Below are positions 1 through 11,241 of a DNA stretch of 64,000 nucleotides, in pieces (the first letter of the stretch is position 1; every line of letters begins with the position of its first letter). Source of the DNA: Manduca sexta (lineage: Eukaryota; Arthropoda; Insecta; Lepidoptera; Sphingidae); assembly GCF_014839805.1 (NCBI RefSeq), contig NC_051132.1, forward strand, positions 682,001 through 746,000, read 5' to 3'. The notes below the pieces were generated by a model. The model did no database searches. It was not told the DNA's origin and saw only the letters and a program-made list of their open reading frames with translations. Both the position numbers and the translations under genes were made by a program.

Positions 1-1520
1 CTCCATTGCCATTTTATAAAAAAGGGAATTATAATATACCTACATATATGTATTATATAAAAAAAAATTATATAACTATATATCAATATTATATGGTAAC
101 TAATAAAATATTGTAAACGAAATTCAACCAATATCTTAAGAATTATCCTAGGATTATCGATATCATGTGAAATTGTGCTTTTGTTTTTCGTCCCACCTCA
201 CCCTAGCCCTACCCAGTGCGCGCACAGCACTCGCGGTCAAACTATAACGGAAATCAAAACTCCTTTACCTAGTTACAATAGCGATATGCTCACCACGCCA
301 CTGTTAATGCAGAGTAGAATACGAGTACCCGGGTATCATACTCTGACGCCGATAGCTCCATTGAGAATACAGATCGGTATTACATAAGCGCTAAGTGAAT
401 TTCATAATAAAACTGCGTAATAGCTAAGTACACTCAACGTTACTGTGAAAATGTTTTAGAAAAATTGTTAGTATGCGTGTATGCGACTTGTGCTGGGGTT
501 CATAAAAAGTAGTTATGTTTCTAGATTTCTCTTGTTACAGTTATAGTGTCTCGTCTGTAGGTACTATTTTATCTATTTCTTCGAGCAAGCAATGGACAAC
601 ATTGTTTTGTTCAAATTACTTATTTACTTTATTAGTAGCCTTACTAATTAAAAGGTATTGTTTTAGTAGGTATTTATCAATTTGTTCCTCAATCAAAGCA
701 TTGACAAGACCGTGGAAAAATGTTCTGAATGAACATTTTAGCATTTATCTAAGAATTTATATCTTTATGAAGCTTACGCTGGCTTGCGAAACGTGTTTAG
801 CGTTAAATATAATTAAAACCTCGTGCCATCACTGTCATCCATTAGAAGTGGACACAGACAGCACTATAAATAAAATTTTATTCACGTTAATGGTATTTAG
901 TGAGTCGTCTTGCAAACCAACCTCAACATCGATAGTCGATAAATTCCCAAAAAAATACGCGTATATTTTCAACTTGCGCATCACTAGTAACAATCACAAG
1001 TTTCTCGTCTCATGACTGTCATTAAATACTGAACTTAACTTTTTTCAATTATTACATTCGTGGTATTCTCTGGTCGTCCTCTAGGAGGGTTGAGGTCTAG
1101 GTCGCACTTCTTCAGTTTATTACCGCCGTAATAAGCTGTAATATAGCGTATTACCGCTGTAATAGCAGGTCAGCCCCGGGGACTTGGATTACTTAGCCCA
1201 GATTAAGTAGCTGATTGGCTATTTAGCTCGAGAGAAACTTTTTTAATCAATACAATAGAATTAAATAGTGGAAGGGGATTTCAAAGTAATTAGGGTTTTA
1301 TCTCGCTGTTTATTTTATTAGACAATCTAGACTTCAATAAATCGTTGTGGATTTTCATTTGTGTTAAGTGGAAAACATTCTTTCGTTTCATATTGGGTAT
1401 AGGCATTTTTTATGGAAGTCAGTTATTTGAAATTCGAATTTATGTCTTTCTTTTCTTTATTTTGGTCGGAAACCTCGACAGTAGACTTGATATTTTTGTT
1501 CTGATATTTTCTTTTGCAGT
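1..1520. other. AT-rich non-coding stretch, no gene recognised
   Basis: This stretch is mostly AT-rich. One 166-codon open frame on the plus strand (515-1015) is hydrophobic and matches no family I know, so I treat it as chance. Around 1110-1165 a short near-palindromic motif of the form TATTACCGcYGTAATA occurs twice. Nothing else is supported. Confidence 0.5.
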
Positions 1521-1721
1521 TTAATAACAAGGCGAGCATGCCGTTCACTTTGATTGTTAAGTTATACTCAGAATTAAAATGTTAAGTCTCATGATGCTCA
1601 GTAAATACGACACTACGTCAGTAGTTACGTTACAACGTCTTTCAAACCCGAATACAACAGTAAATACTCACTGTTTCTTGGCGATAGAAATAGACATTGC
1701 GGGTGGTAACCAAATCGCATC

Positions 1722-1737
1722 TTGCTTATAAGTAACC
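1722..1737. repeat. 16-bp target-site duplication, left copy
   Basis: The sequence TTGCTTATAAGTAACC is repeated exactly at 2328-2343. It flanks a GC-rich segment that starts with a poly(T) run, as expected for target-primed reverse transcription. Confidence 0.92.
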
Positions 1738-2327
1738 TTTTTTTTTTTTTTTTTTTTTTTTTTTTGGTTTCGCGGAGAAAGTCCCTTATTACTACCGCCC
1801 AGCCTTCGTGGGGGCGACTGAGCGGTTATGCTGGGGTAACCGTGCCTTACGGCCCGGCGTTGAGCCGCCCGGATTTGATGGTGACCTTCGGGCGACCGCC
1901 AGGCCGAGTCCCTAACCCTATATACAACTTAACCTATGCACGGCCTACCAGCTAAAACTCCGCGGTGGCCCTCTTCGGCGCATTAGGGACGGCCGCGGGC
2001 TTCCTCTGACGTTGAGTGTCTAGTCTGCGACCGCAGCCGCCCCTGCGCGGTGCCGCCTTGCGGCCCGTCTCCTATGGGGGGGGGCTCAGAAGCCCCCGCG
2101 CACCGAAGGACGCCCTCGGCGTCTACGGCAGTGTGAGGCCAACAGCACACTGCCGTCCATCTCGGGGGTCCACCGAAAGATGTGCAAAATCGCACAAAAT
2201 TGCACGAGGGCGGACAGCCCCCTGCTGCCCGCCGACGACCCCCTTCGTGGCCCCTATTAGTCGCCTCTTACGACAGGCAGGGGATACCGTGGTGGAATTC
2301 TCCAAACGCCCCCATTCCACAGGGCGG
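1738..2327 (-). mobile_element. 5'-truncated R1-like non-LTR retrotransposon with poly(A) tail
   Basis: This GC-rich block of about 590 bp stands out from the AT-rich surroundings. It begins with a long poly(T) run (1738-1765), which is a poly(A) tail on the minus strand. It is bounded by a perfect 16-bp target-site duplication. Near its minus-strand 5' side it carries the hairpin motif GCCTGTCGTAAGAGGC (about 2260-2280), which I associate with the 3' regions of R1-clade LINEs in Lepidoptera. The open frames on both strands here are short and show no protein motif, so this is a 3' untranslated or terminal fragment and not a gene. Retroposition is clear from the structure; the clade assignment is from memory. 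Confidence 0.75.
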
Positions 2328-2343
2328 TTGCTTATAAGTAACC
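2328..2343. repeat. 16-bp target-site duplication, right copy
   Basis: Exact repeat of 1722-1737, immediately right of the R1-like insertion. The sequence after it continues the interrupted BMC1-like element. Confidence 0.92.
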
Positions 2344-2572
2344 TACTACTAGTAAAGTATAATGTAATTTAATTCAAATATAATTAGGTGTTTCTCGTCT
2401 GTCACTTTATGGCGGTTAGTGTAATCTGGCACAGACTATTGGCTCGTCTGGTAATATACTGACTTCTCATTTGGTCTTATTTACTCTATTGTGGGTTTAA
2501 CGCAATACTGTTTTCAAGCATCATGTAGATAGCATTTGGCTCACCTGACGTCAACCTTCTCTGGACCATAGC

Positions 2573-2894
2573 ATAATAATATTAATATTAGCCCTGTATT
2601 ACTTACCGTCCCACTGTTGGGCACGGGCCTCCTCTACTACTGAGAGGGAGTAGGCCTTAGTCCACCACGCCGGCCTAGTGCGGATTGGTAGACTTAACAC
2701 ACTCTCGAAATCCCTATAGAGAACTTCTCAGGTATGCAGGTTTCCTCACGATGTTTTCCTTCACCGTTAAAGCAAGCGATAATTCACAAAGAATACACAC
2801 ATAATATTTAGAAAAGTCAAAGATGTGTGCTCTTGGGTTTCGAACCTGCGGACATTCGTCTCGGCAGTCCGTAACCAACTAGGCTATCGCCGCT
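2573..2894 (-). mobile_element. tRNA-derived SINE, family 1, near full length
   Basis: Read on the minus strand, the head has a tRNA-like A box (TAGCCTAGTTGG) and a B box of the GGTTCRAAWCC type, the two internal RNA polymerase III promoter blocks. A conserved body follows, including 'acatcgtgaggaaacctgcat', 'tctctataggg' and 'gaggaggcccgtgc'. The element ends in an AAT/ATT-rich tail, here at the left. It is about 320 bp. The same family occurs at nine loci in this window. Confidence 0.85.
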
Positions 2895-3199
2895 TTTTGA
2901 AACATAGCATACTTTGTCAAACATAAACATCGTAAATCATGGGCACGTATAACCTTTTTCCTACCATATTCCGAATAAGAGAAAATTTCTTATTATTACT
3001 GTTAGTTATTACCAAAAAAACCATTTGGAGTGGTATCAATGAACCATTAAATCTGAGTGTATCGTTACGTAGCGACGGGGTGGAGTGGCTGGGGTGTCGG
3101 CAGACATCAATCCGCGCGGTGTCATTACGGCGCTTTTTATTGCACACTAATGAATATTGTATTACTCTGATTGCGCAAAAAGTTTATTTTATTACAGCA

Positions 3200-4260
3200 T
3201 GAAGCGTTTATTAGATTGGATATATAAATTATCCATTATTATGGCCTTATTGGTTTATAAATGGCTTATTTGGAATATTAATCGTGAGATTTTTTGATAT
3301 AACTTAAATTTCAGGCAATATATATGGTTCTAGAATTACGATTTATTGCCTAAATGTGGGTAGGCTCATCCCGCTATTAAATGAGTACGCCAAATTGCCC
3401 TCATTGGATCTGACCGGATAATAAATGGTGGGGCTAGATACAGCGTTTACTGACGAGAGACGATTACCCTCTCGTCAGTCGACACAGTTATGCCGGCCTG
3501 TTTGAAACCACATACACACAGGCTGATTCCTGTTGTGTGTTGTGCTTCTTACTAACGCTACGGCAATATTGTATATTTAATTACAAAAAAGTAAGCCCTG
3601 AGTTTCTTTCTGCCGTTTTTCTTCGGGTAGTCTTCGCTTAGGTAGCTAGTGAAAGGCTGGTAGGTTAGCTAGGCTAGGGCTCATGTCCTCAACGCTGAGA
3701 ATCGTGACGCGTTACTCTTTTATTTCTCCCTGCCAACCCGAGGTGGTTTCGACGTCTCATAAGTAAAACTTTGTTCGCCTTCGTTATAAATAAAGTATTT
3801 TATTTTGCAAACTATTAACCACTTTAAATAATGTACAGTTAAATGGCAGAAACACAAGTGAGTCCGCCGCCGGGAATCGATCGGCTCTATAAATAGAAAG
3901 CGCTCTCGTTAATATTTGAGCGAGCATGTCGCGGGCCGGATATGGAAGTCGCGCTTTATTATTTAACTGGTTGTTGATGCCCGCGTGCCGGATACCCGCT
4001 GCCTTCTCAATGTATTTTAATGTTTGCGAGTTCACAGGGTAATCTGAAAAGGATGTGTTCGAAAACGAAAGCTTACGGGAAATAAAATTCTAAATAAACT
4101 TGGTAATGCGAGTTTAAATATTAATGTTTTGTCACTTTCATATAATTTGAGACTCTAAGACAAAACGCTAACGCGGTTTATATTAAGTAAACAGTAGAAA
4201 TGATTATTTATTAGCAAAATTACATTGTTATTATCAATTGTTAATATGTTTCCGCGTTTT
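3200..4260. other. Unassigned region with a possible repeat remnant and one hairpin
   Basis: Positions 3360-3770 are richer in GC than the flanks and read like a decayed LINE end; 'gagtttctttctgccg' resembles common lepidopteran LINE 3' ends. They include a perfect 11-bp inverted repeat, ACTGACGAGAG at 3449-3459 and its complement at 3469-3479. I could not assign a family, and no gene is visible. Confidence 0.3.
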
Positions 4261-4263
4261 GAT

Positions 4264-4480
4264 GCCTCGGTGGAGTAGTTGTATTCTGCTTACAGGGTAG
4301 GATTACGGTTCTGAGGTCCTAGATTCCAATCCTGAGTCTGGAAAACTAATCGGGACAAAATCTAAAATTTAGAATCGATATAGCAACAGCCTCACCTATT
4401 CTATCACATCATGTAACGAGAAGTGGGTGCCCTGTTCGCACCTATGACTATTTCTTCAAAGATATAAGACGCAATGCGTG
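4264..4480 (+). mobile_element. tRNA-derived SINE, family 2, diverged copy
   Basis: The head 'gcctcggtggagtagttgta' corresponds to the family-2 A-box region (CTCGGTGGCGTAGTTG). A degenerate B box 'agattccaatcc' and the family's 'gagaagtgggtgccctg' block follow. It lies directly upstream of a second, better preserved copy in the same orientation. Confidence 0.7.
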
Positions 4481-4513
4481 TTTTAGCATACTTATATACT
4501 GTGATATGCTGTC

Positions 4514-4765
4514 TACTTCGGTGGCGTAGTTACACTGCATGCGCGGTACGGCTGCGCTCTGAGGTCTTGGGTTTAAATCACGAGTCGGGCAAAGTGATAT
4601 GTGAGTTTTTCTGCTCAGTATCAGCCCGGAGTCCGAAATTTGTGCCCGTTATGACGATAGGCTCGTCCCCTATCACATCACGGGACAGACCACAAATAGC
4701 GAAAAGTGGGTGCCCTGGTTGCGCCTTGCATACCCTCCTATCTATAAATGCGTGATGGGTGTTTT
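4514..4765 (+). mobile_element. tRNA-derived SINE, family 2
   Basis: It has a 'cggtggcgtagtt' A-box region, a 'gggtttaaatc' B box, 'tctgctcagtatcagcccgg', 'gtgcccgttatgacgatagg', 'gaaaagtgggtgccctgg' and the terminal 'gcgtgatg'. All of these recur at other family-2 copies in this window. An open frame over it is incidental. Confidence 0.85.
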
Positions 4766-5079
4766 TATATACTGTGACATGGACTATATTTTACTTTAAT
4801 TATTCCGGGAAGACGTACACGGCCAAAGTCGCTAGTCAAACCCATTTTTAACAAACGTAGCACCTTATTAGAATGAAATTATAGCGCAGAGTAGATATTA
4901 AACGCTAATTACCCCAATATAAATTAATAGCCGGTGCGCCGTCGCCTCGATTTACAATTTAGATCGTAATTTACCCTCTAGATAATTATGGTACGTTACA
5001 ATTAAAGGGAAATTTTTAATATGAGCTTACTGAAGGACAAGTTGTTTAGTTAGTAATTAAAATATAGATATTATGGGTA

Positions 5080-5256
5080 ATGATTACTTATGTTTACACG
5101 TATGTTAGTCATTGAAATAAAATTATTTCATGAATTTTATTTATAATATATTTATATTATAATTTATTTATTGTTTTTTATAATTTTGAAACGTCGGGAG
5201 ATAATTATGATGTAAATAACCACGATAAATCCGTAAATAGTTTTATTTTAATATCT
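5080..5256. mobile_element. Penelope-like repeat remnant
   Basis: It starts with the family's 'tgattacttatgtttac' block followed by 'cattgaaataaaat'. It contains 'ttgaaacgtcgggag' and ends with an inverted 'cgataaatccgtaaatag' arm. The layout matches the better preserved copy at 49025-49206, but the middle has been replaced by AT-rich sequence. Confidence 0.55.
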
Positions 5257-5259
5257 ATT

Positions 5260-6464
5260 TTGGATTTCAATTAAGAAATCTTACAAATGACTATGTAGAT
5301 TTTGGTAACTTTTATTATGTAAAAACATTTTAACAACAAATTAAATTTAACCCATTAATACATCCTATGGTAACAAATATTCCTATCAACTACACAATAT
5401 AAATTTTCTTATCAATTACGAAACATTCAGATCCGACTCAAACCCAAAATAATATTTACGCATTTTAAAACCATAGTTTGAAGTGTACATTGAATATGTT
5501 GGCTTTACTTCTAGTTTTTAAATGATTTTAAAACTAGAAGTGCCATTGGTTCACATTAATGTAATATTTTTGGATCTCTACATTTACAGCATCCCTTTTA
5601 ACAACCGTAATGTGTTTGCAAGGCTATTCTAGTCTATTTCTCCGAGTCGAAATGCGAATCCTGTTGTTTATCAGTTTTAAAGACTTTGTTTTCATTGTAA
5701 TTACTAGTCATTATGAGACAATCTTGTTATTCAGGATAATGAGCGCTACAGTTCAGAGCCCCGCTGAACTTTATTGAAAGTTCTGCGTAACGTCGGTATA
5801 TTTATTCATTTGCGATGCGTACTTATAGATGAGAAATTTCCTCTTTTCAGTACATTAGAATGCACATTATCATTATCATCATCATCATTTCAGTATGGGA
5901 TCGTCCACAGCTGGACATAGGCCTCCATTGAGCGCCATAGGGACCGGTCCTGGGCCGTCCTCATCCATTGGACTCCGGCGACACTCACCCACACTCAGTA
6001 TGCACGTATTGAAAGCATATTGAAAATATTTGAAACAGTTATGCAAAAGGTATTTTTTTAATTTCCAGTCGGAATTGGTGATGGAAGTGAGCCGTGTAGC
6101 AGGCGCGAGTGCGTCCGAATATTTAATTATATTTGAACGAGTTTCGAAAATTTGTATCAATTGCATTAAATATGGCGGCGTGTTTAACGCTCTTACGCGT
6201 CAGTGGGTTTGGAAAAGGTTCGATTAAATTCGCTTTTTAATTCATGAATTGCTTGTTAGATATAATAGGTAGCTTTATCGTGTTTGAGGTCTCTTTGGGG
6301 TTACCCACGATATAAGAATGTTTAGATTTCATTGTACTAGAGTAACGGTGGCAGCTTTGCAATTAATAAAAGAACAGGATAATATATGAATTTATTGTTT
6401 CTGTTTATATATTTACTTATACAACTATATGTGTATATGTATTTATATCATATGTATATGTATT
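5260..6464. other. Non-coding stretch, nothing recognised beyond a hairpin
   Basis: AT-rich sequence with short chance open frames. A (CAT)n-like run lies near 5870-5890, and TAG/ATAT-rich sequence precedes the Helitron. Confidence 0.4.
5507..5541. repeat. Short foldback hairpin, 15 of 16 bp paired
   Basis: The arms at 5507-5522 and 5526-5541 are reverse complements with a single mismatch, separated by 3 nt. No transposon signature or gene lies around it. Confidence 0.75.
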
Positions 6465-6764
6465 TCACTACATAGTATAAAACAAAGTCGCTTTCTCTGT
6501 CCCTATGTCCCTTTGTATGCTTAAATCTTTAAAACTACGCAACGGATTTTGATGCGGTTTTTTTATTAGATAGAGTTATTCAAGAGGAAGGTTTATATGT
6601 ATAATAACATCCATTAAATAGTGGAGAAATACTGTTATTTTGTTATGTTATACCCGTACGAAGCCAGAGCGGGCCGCTATGTTTTTATATACAACGTTCA
6701 CAGTTTTTCTGTAGTGTATTTAGTATCAGCATTGCACCCGTGCGAAGCCGGGGCGTGTCGCTAG
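6465..6764 (+). mobile_element. Non-autonomous Helitron, about 300 bp
   Basis: It begins TCACTACATAGTATAAAAC and ends in CTAG followed by T. The terminal 'cccgtgcgaagccggggcgtgtcg' block is a common lepidopteran Helitron 3' end. Internal landmarks are 'cgctttctctgtccctatgtcc', 'aactacgcaacggattttgatgcgg' and 'catccattaaatagtgg'. There is no Rep/helicase frame, so it depends on another element. The 5' boundary is less certain than the 3' one because the base before TC is T rather than A. Confidence 0.75.
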
Positions 6765-8250
6765 TATAACATAATTCATTAAATATTTCATACATATTGT
6801 ACTGTCTACATTTTCCTGTCTGCTTTTATTTCCACCCTATGGTTGTCTATAAGGAATGACCTTGGGCGATAAGACCGACATTTGTACTTTTTCTTTTTTT
6901 TGTACTATTTATAAGTCACAGTTGTATAATGATGATACATAAATTAATAAATAAAGATATACTCATATCCTCTACAACCCGTACACACCAACTCATCCAC
7001 TACTTCGCAGCAGAAATAACCGTATGTATCTATTAAGACGTTCTCATACGAGGCACTTAGTAAACACAACTCATCGTTCATGTAATCAGTTTCCTACACA
7101 ATAAGAAAAGCTTGTTGACATTAAGACGTTGGACAAGGTGTCGCCGGGGCGTCGACACTCCATCGACACAGCGTCGACTCGTGTCGCGACATCCCGGCGC
7201 CGTGTCGCCTCCCTCAACCCCCGTACCTTTTCAGTTACCGTAACCTATATTGGTCTTACTTGGGTATTGAATTACAAATGAGAAAATGTAGCAATATTTT
7301 ATAAACACGTTTATAAACTGTGGGTTCGTTGTTAACCTGAACGTAGGAGAAATATATTGGAAACAATGTCATTTTTTTGTCTGCCGAATTATTCCAGTAG
7401 GACTAAACCAAGCAGTAAACTGCAAAGCTGCTTAATACGGTCCAACCACATTTACCTTCTAAACAATCTTGAGTGTAAAAAAGTCCTTAGAGTCTTATTT
7501 CTTTTACTGTACTTAGAAAACTCAATTTAAAAGAAGAAAGAAAAACACAGTAAACAGGGAACAAGCATGCGGGTGAAAGCAGCGCTCGAGCGCTCGACGT
7601 GATCTACCGTTTAGCCCTCGACGGCGCACTCAGCAACAAAAGCGCTGCAGTACAGATGTTCAATGGGACATTACCTCCAAAGAAAGCGTTCGATGCAAAC
7701 AGACTCCTTAGCTTGGAAACGTTTGAATGATTCCAACTCGTTTGTTAGGGCGGGTGTTTGTTAGCGAGCGTAGCGGGAGCGGAAAAGAACTTTTAATTTT
7801 TTCTGTTTTTAGCTTGGGATTGAATGTCTGTGTGTCTTTTTGCTATGTTTATCAATATTATACTTGATTCAGAATACGTAGATTATGATTTAAATGCATA
7901 TTCATTAAATTTTATATTTTTTGGACTGACCACATTATTTATGATTTCATTAATTGTATAATTATTTTCATTCCATACATAACTTGGTATGCTATTTTCA
8001 TTTATTGCGTGGCTCCGTTTATTATTTTTACGAACATTTTGAAATAAGGTAATAACGTAATTATTGACATCACTTACTATATAAAAGCTATATTTATACA
8101 TGTTAGGATCCAGCAAACTTTACATTCACGTGACGCGCATTCTTTGCATACAAACGGTCACACGATAAATATATTTTTAATGTTATACTCGTAGTAATAA
8201 AATTCACCTATAATATTCGCAATAAATCCCTTTAGTAGACACAAGCTCCA
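6765..8250. other. Non-coding stretch containing a GC-rich imperfect palindrome
   Basis: At 7134-7210 a cluster of GTCGCG/GTCGAC words folds back on itself, with arms of about 25-29 bp that carry mismatches. The rest is AT-rich and has no recognised gene. The minus-strand open frames here show no motif. Confidence 0.4.
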
Positions 8251-8437
8251 CATACTCATGTTAACCGCTCCCCGCACCGCTCGTGTCCATGTCACAACTT
8301 TACCAATCTTGTTGACTCTATCCAAACGGACATTATTCGCCGCCGTTCTCAATAGTCGAGTGGCTGTAGCACGATGCAAACAGTTTGCGTACATACCTAA
8401 ACACATGGAACTGATGTTTAATTTTCCTTTTTAAGCT

Positions 8438-8710
8438 ATAGGGGGTAAATGAGCATACGGTTCTCCTGATGGTAAATGATCATCGGCATCTAAGAACATC
8501 TGCAATACCAGGGCGCATAGAGATCCGTTGCCGGCCTTTTAGGTGAGAATAGGAGGGAGGGAAATCTTTGGAGGTCGACAGGTCGTTTCTCTCTAGAAGT
8601 GCTGTTGGCGGCAATTGGTTCCATAGTTTTATAGTACGTCGCAAAAAAAAATGGGCAAAAACGTACTTAGGAGATTGCCAACCTGTGATGTGGATGGAAT
8701 TTGGAGTTTT
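8438..8710 (+). repeat. Dispersed lepidopteran repeat ('gagcatacgg...ctgatggtaa' type)
   Basis: It shares 'gagcatacggttc.cctgatggtaa.tgatca', a 'taccagg' block, 'ttccatagttttatag' and 'gggcaaaaacgtact' with a copy at 55572-55825. The allelic copy is at about 12543-12815. I know this as a widespread lepidopteran repeat but cannot name the family safely. Confidence 0.6.
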
Positions 8711-9331
8711 GCCGTGTACGTTAGTGTCTTTTTATAAACTGCTTCGAAAGAATACCTATTATTTATTCAATTGAAAAATATTTATCCAAAATGTATGGTA
8801 CTGACCCTATAAAGATATCATGCAAACATCTTGAGCATACTACTGCGCGGCAGCGGATCGTTTTGTTACTTAAATGTACGTCCACAAATTTTACCCACTA
8901 CGCGGCTCTGTGCGCAAGGGATTTGTAGGTATTACACATGTTGGACTTCTTCATTTATTTTCCTACTTTTCGAATTACTATACAAAATTCTTTAGTGTGT
9001 TGGCTGTTGATTTAGATTTATTTATTTTATTTAGATGTCGAGTTTGATCCTGGAACGAGTTACTTTTTGTATGGATTTTGTTTAATACTATTTTTCAAGG
9101 ATTTCCCAGTGCAAATTGACTTCAGGCAGGGGCTGAATTGTAAAAAGACAAATCCTTTCCGTAATGTTCTTGGAAGAGTGTTGGTCCGCATAAGTTCAAA
9201 TAAGAGAGGAAGTAACTTACTTTTTAAAGTAGTACATATTTGATTCTTTTTTCACTAAGTTAATGTTTTAACTTATACTTATTTTCTCACTATTACTGAG
9301 TAATTTTGAAGTAGCCAATATACTAAAATAT

Positions 9332-9418
9332 GACTGGCTCGGTGGCGTAGTTGAATTTAATGCGCGATATGGTGATAACCTCTGCCTATCCCTTCGGAGA
9401 TACAGGTGTACTGTATAT
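9332..9418 (+). mobile_element. Internally deleted family-2 SINE fragment
   Basis: The head 'gactggctcggtggcgtagttg' is joined to the family's terminal 'cctctgcctatcccttcggagataca' with the middle missing. The right-hand allelic copy (13438-13490) has lost a further 34 bp. Confidence 0.65.
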
Positions 9419-10063
9419 GTTACTTACTATAACACTACTGACTAAACTTTATTCTAAACACATAAATTTACTACTCCCACACCGTTCATTACCAACAAAT
9501 TGCAAATTATTCGACCTGTTTCAACCTACGTAAAGGTCCATTTACATAACACGAGGCTTCCTCCGTCAAGATCTGCATGAGAATGTGTTTAAGGAGCCTT
9601 CACACCGGCACGGCGGTAGTGAGCCACTATGAATTTTTATCGAGGTATTGTGAGGAAGACCATTTCAGGTATTAGATGAGGTGAAAAGGCGTCGAATCTA
9701 ATATTTTTGGATATTTGAGGGGTTTAAGTAGAGTATTTGGTTATATAAGTTCACGTTTGCTTCCTTGAAAAGGTATTATTTATTTAATTAATTTTGAAGA
9801 CGACTTACAGACTAATAAACAAAATAAATATAAAATAACATTACAACTTTTGCCAATAACAAGCCTCCGCATTTGAATGTAAATAAAATATGCACATAGA
9901 TTATTAAATATTTTTGTTTTTTTGAGTTACTGACAAAACTAAAAAAAAAGTAAAACATAAAAAGTAAACGTGAACAAAATTGTTCTGTCCGATGTGCCCG
10001 TGATAACACTACTATAATAAATGAAACCACACCTATATACTGACTATGGTTGTTGGTCACCTA

Positions 10064-10330
10064 TACTACTACTTGTTTAGGCCTCAATCCACTATGGGCT
10101 GGCAGACTTCGCATACTTCCGAAATCTCTTATGGAGAATTCTCAGATATGTAGTTTTCGTCAATATGTATTCTTTCAACGTTAAAGTAAACAATAATTGA
10201 ATTCAATAGCGAACACGATTGCTACATAATGCACACGTAACTTCGATGGGTCAGAGATTCGTGCCCTTGGGTTTTGATCCTGTGGAAATTCTACTGGGAT
10301 ATCGTATCACTCCCAACTAGGCTATCGTGC
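10064..10330 (-). mobile_element. Diverged family-1 SINE
   Basis: It aligns with the family-1 body ('aggcctcaatccactatgggctgg', 'tctcttatggagaattctcag', 'cccaactaggctatcg') but with many substitutions, so this is an old copy. The minus-strand head lies on the right. Confidence 0.65.
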
Positions 10331-10870
10331 ACCCGGCTAAACCATTATAGTATACCGGAATCATATTTATCACCAGAAATCATAAATAACCACTAAGAGA
10401 GGACATTCTACAATTAAAATCAATTAATAAATTTGTTTATCCGGCCCGCGATCATACTCGGGACCCCCAAGATAAACATAATAAAAACATTTTATAAGAG
10501 GCTATTTTATAAGATAAAGATTGACGACAGAGAGTTTTAAAGCTAAGTCAATTTTTAATAAACATTGCAGACGTAGGGCGAATTAACAAAGCGTGGATAC
10601 AAGATTAGGTATATAACTAAAATTATTTTAAATTACAACAAATAATATTAACAACAGGTAAACGAAAAATCTAACTCAAAAATATTCCACCGAATTCCCT
10701 TACGTCTCCGTCAAATTCTAAAACACATAGTCATTCATCAGATCTGAACAACCTTTCACAGTTACAAGGTGAGTAAAGAAAAACAGCACATGCTTGGTGC
10801 CTCGCGTTAATTAGCGCGTCTGCCTCGCCCAGTGTGCGGCCGTCTCAAACGACACTAATGGCTTCACTCA

Positions 10871-11241
10871 TAGGGTTGCCAACTATTAGAAGGTTACCGG
10901 TATTTTAACCAGATAGCGGCTGTCTTTGTGAAAAAAAATTGCTATAGTCCCTCGACCCTGAGTCAAGACAAAGAAGCTAAGGCCGGAATAATTTGGTGGT
11001 TTATCGAGGGACGGTCCCTTGTTTGTATAATATATGAGGATTACATGATTTAACAGATTCAGCATGCGCAAATCCCACAAGGATAAAAAAGAGCTTTGTA
11101 ACCTGATGTTGCAACTATATATTATCGCTTACAATCACGCTCGTGAGTTACATTGGCATTCAAGTAAATAATTAAGTTCGTTAATCAAAAGACGTTACCT
11201 TCTCCGACCTTCATAATTTGTACACAAACTTGACAACCCTA
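10871..11241. mobile_element. Possible TA-flanked MITE, left allelic copy
   Basis: TAGGGTTGCCAACT at the left end faces an inverted, slightly mutated end (CTTGACAACCCTA) at the right. In the other allele (14951-15325) the right end is a perfect inverted match over 14 bp. The flanking TA would suit a Tc1/mariner-like target. No transposase frame is present. Confidence 0.45.

Larger units (their letters stand above)
1521..2362 (-). mobile_element. BMC1-like LINE/SINE 3' fragment, interrupted by a later insertion
   Basis: The pieces at about 1521-1737 and 2344-2362 match the unit seen at 22971-23290 and 31220-31547. Shared landmarks are the 'gcgagc..gccgttc' block, 'gtagttac..tacaacgtctttcaaac' and the 'ctactactagtaaa' end. 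The unit resembles the 3' end of the Bombyx BMC1 Jockey-type LINE as I remember it. The order of landmarks puts the 3' end on the left. The element is split by the retroposed sequence at 1738-2327, so it is the older of the two. Confidence 0.6.

Noticed and set aside
515..1015. 166-codon plus-strand frame, and a minus-strand reading in the same place with protein-like stretches
   Set aside because: No recognisable domain, AT-driven hydrophobic composition, and the minus-strand reading needs a frameshift. Not enough to call a gene or pseudogene.
2016..2372. 118-codon frame in the GC-rich block at 2 kb
   Set aside because: Lies inside a retroposed LINE 3' fragment; open only because GC-rich sequence has few stops.
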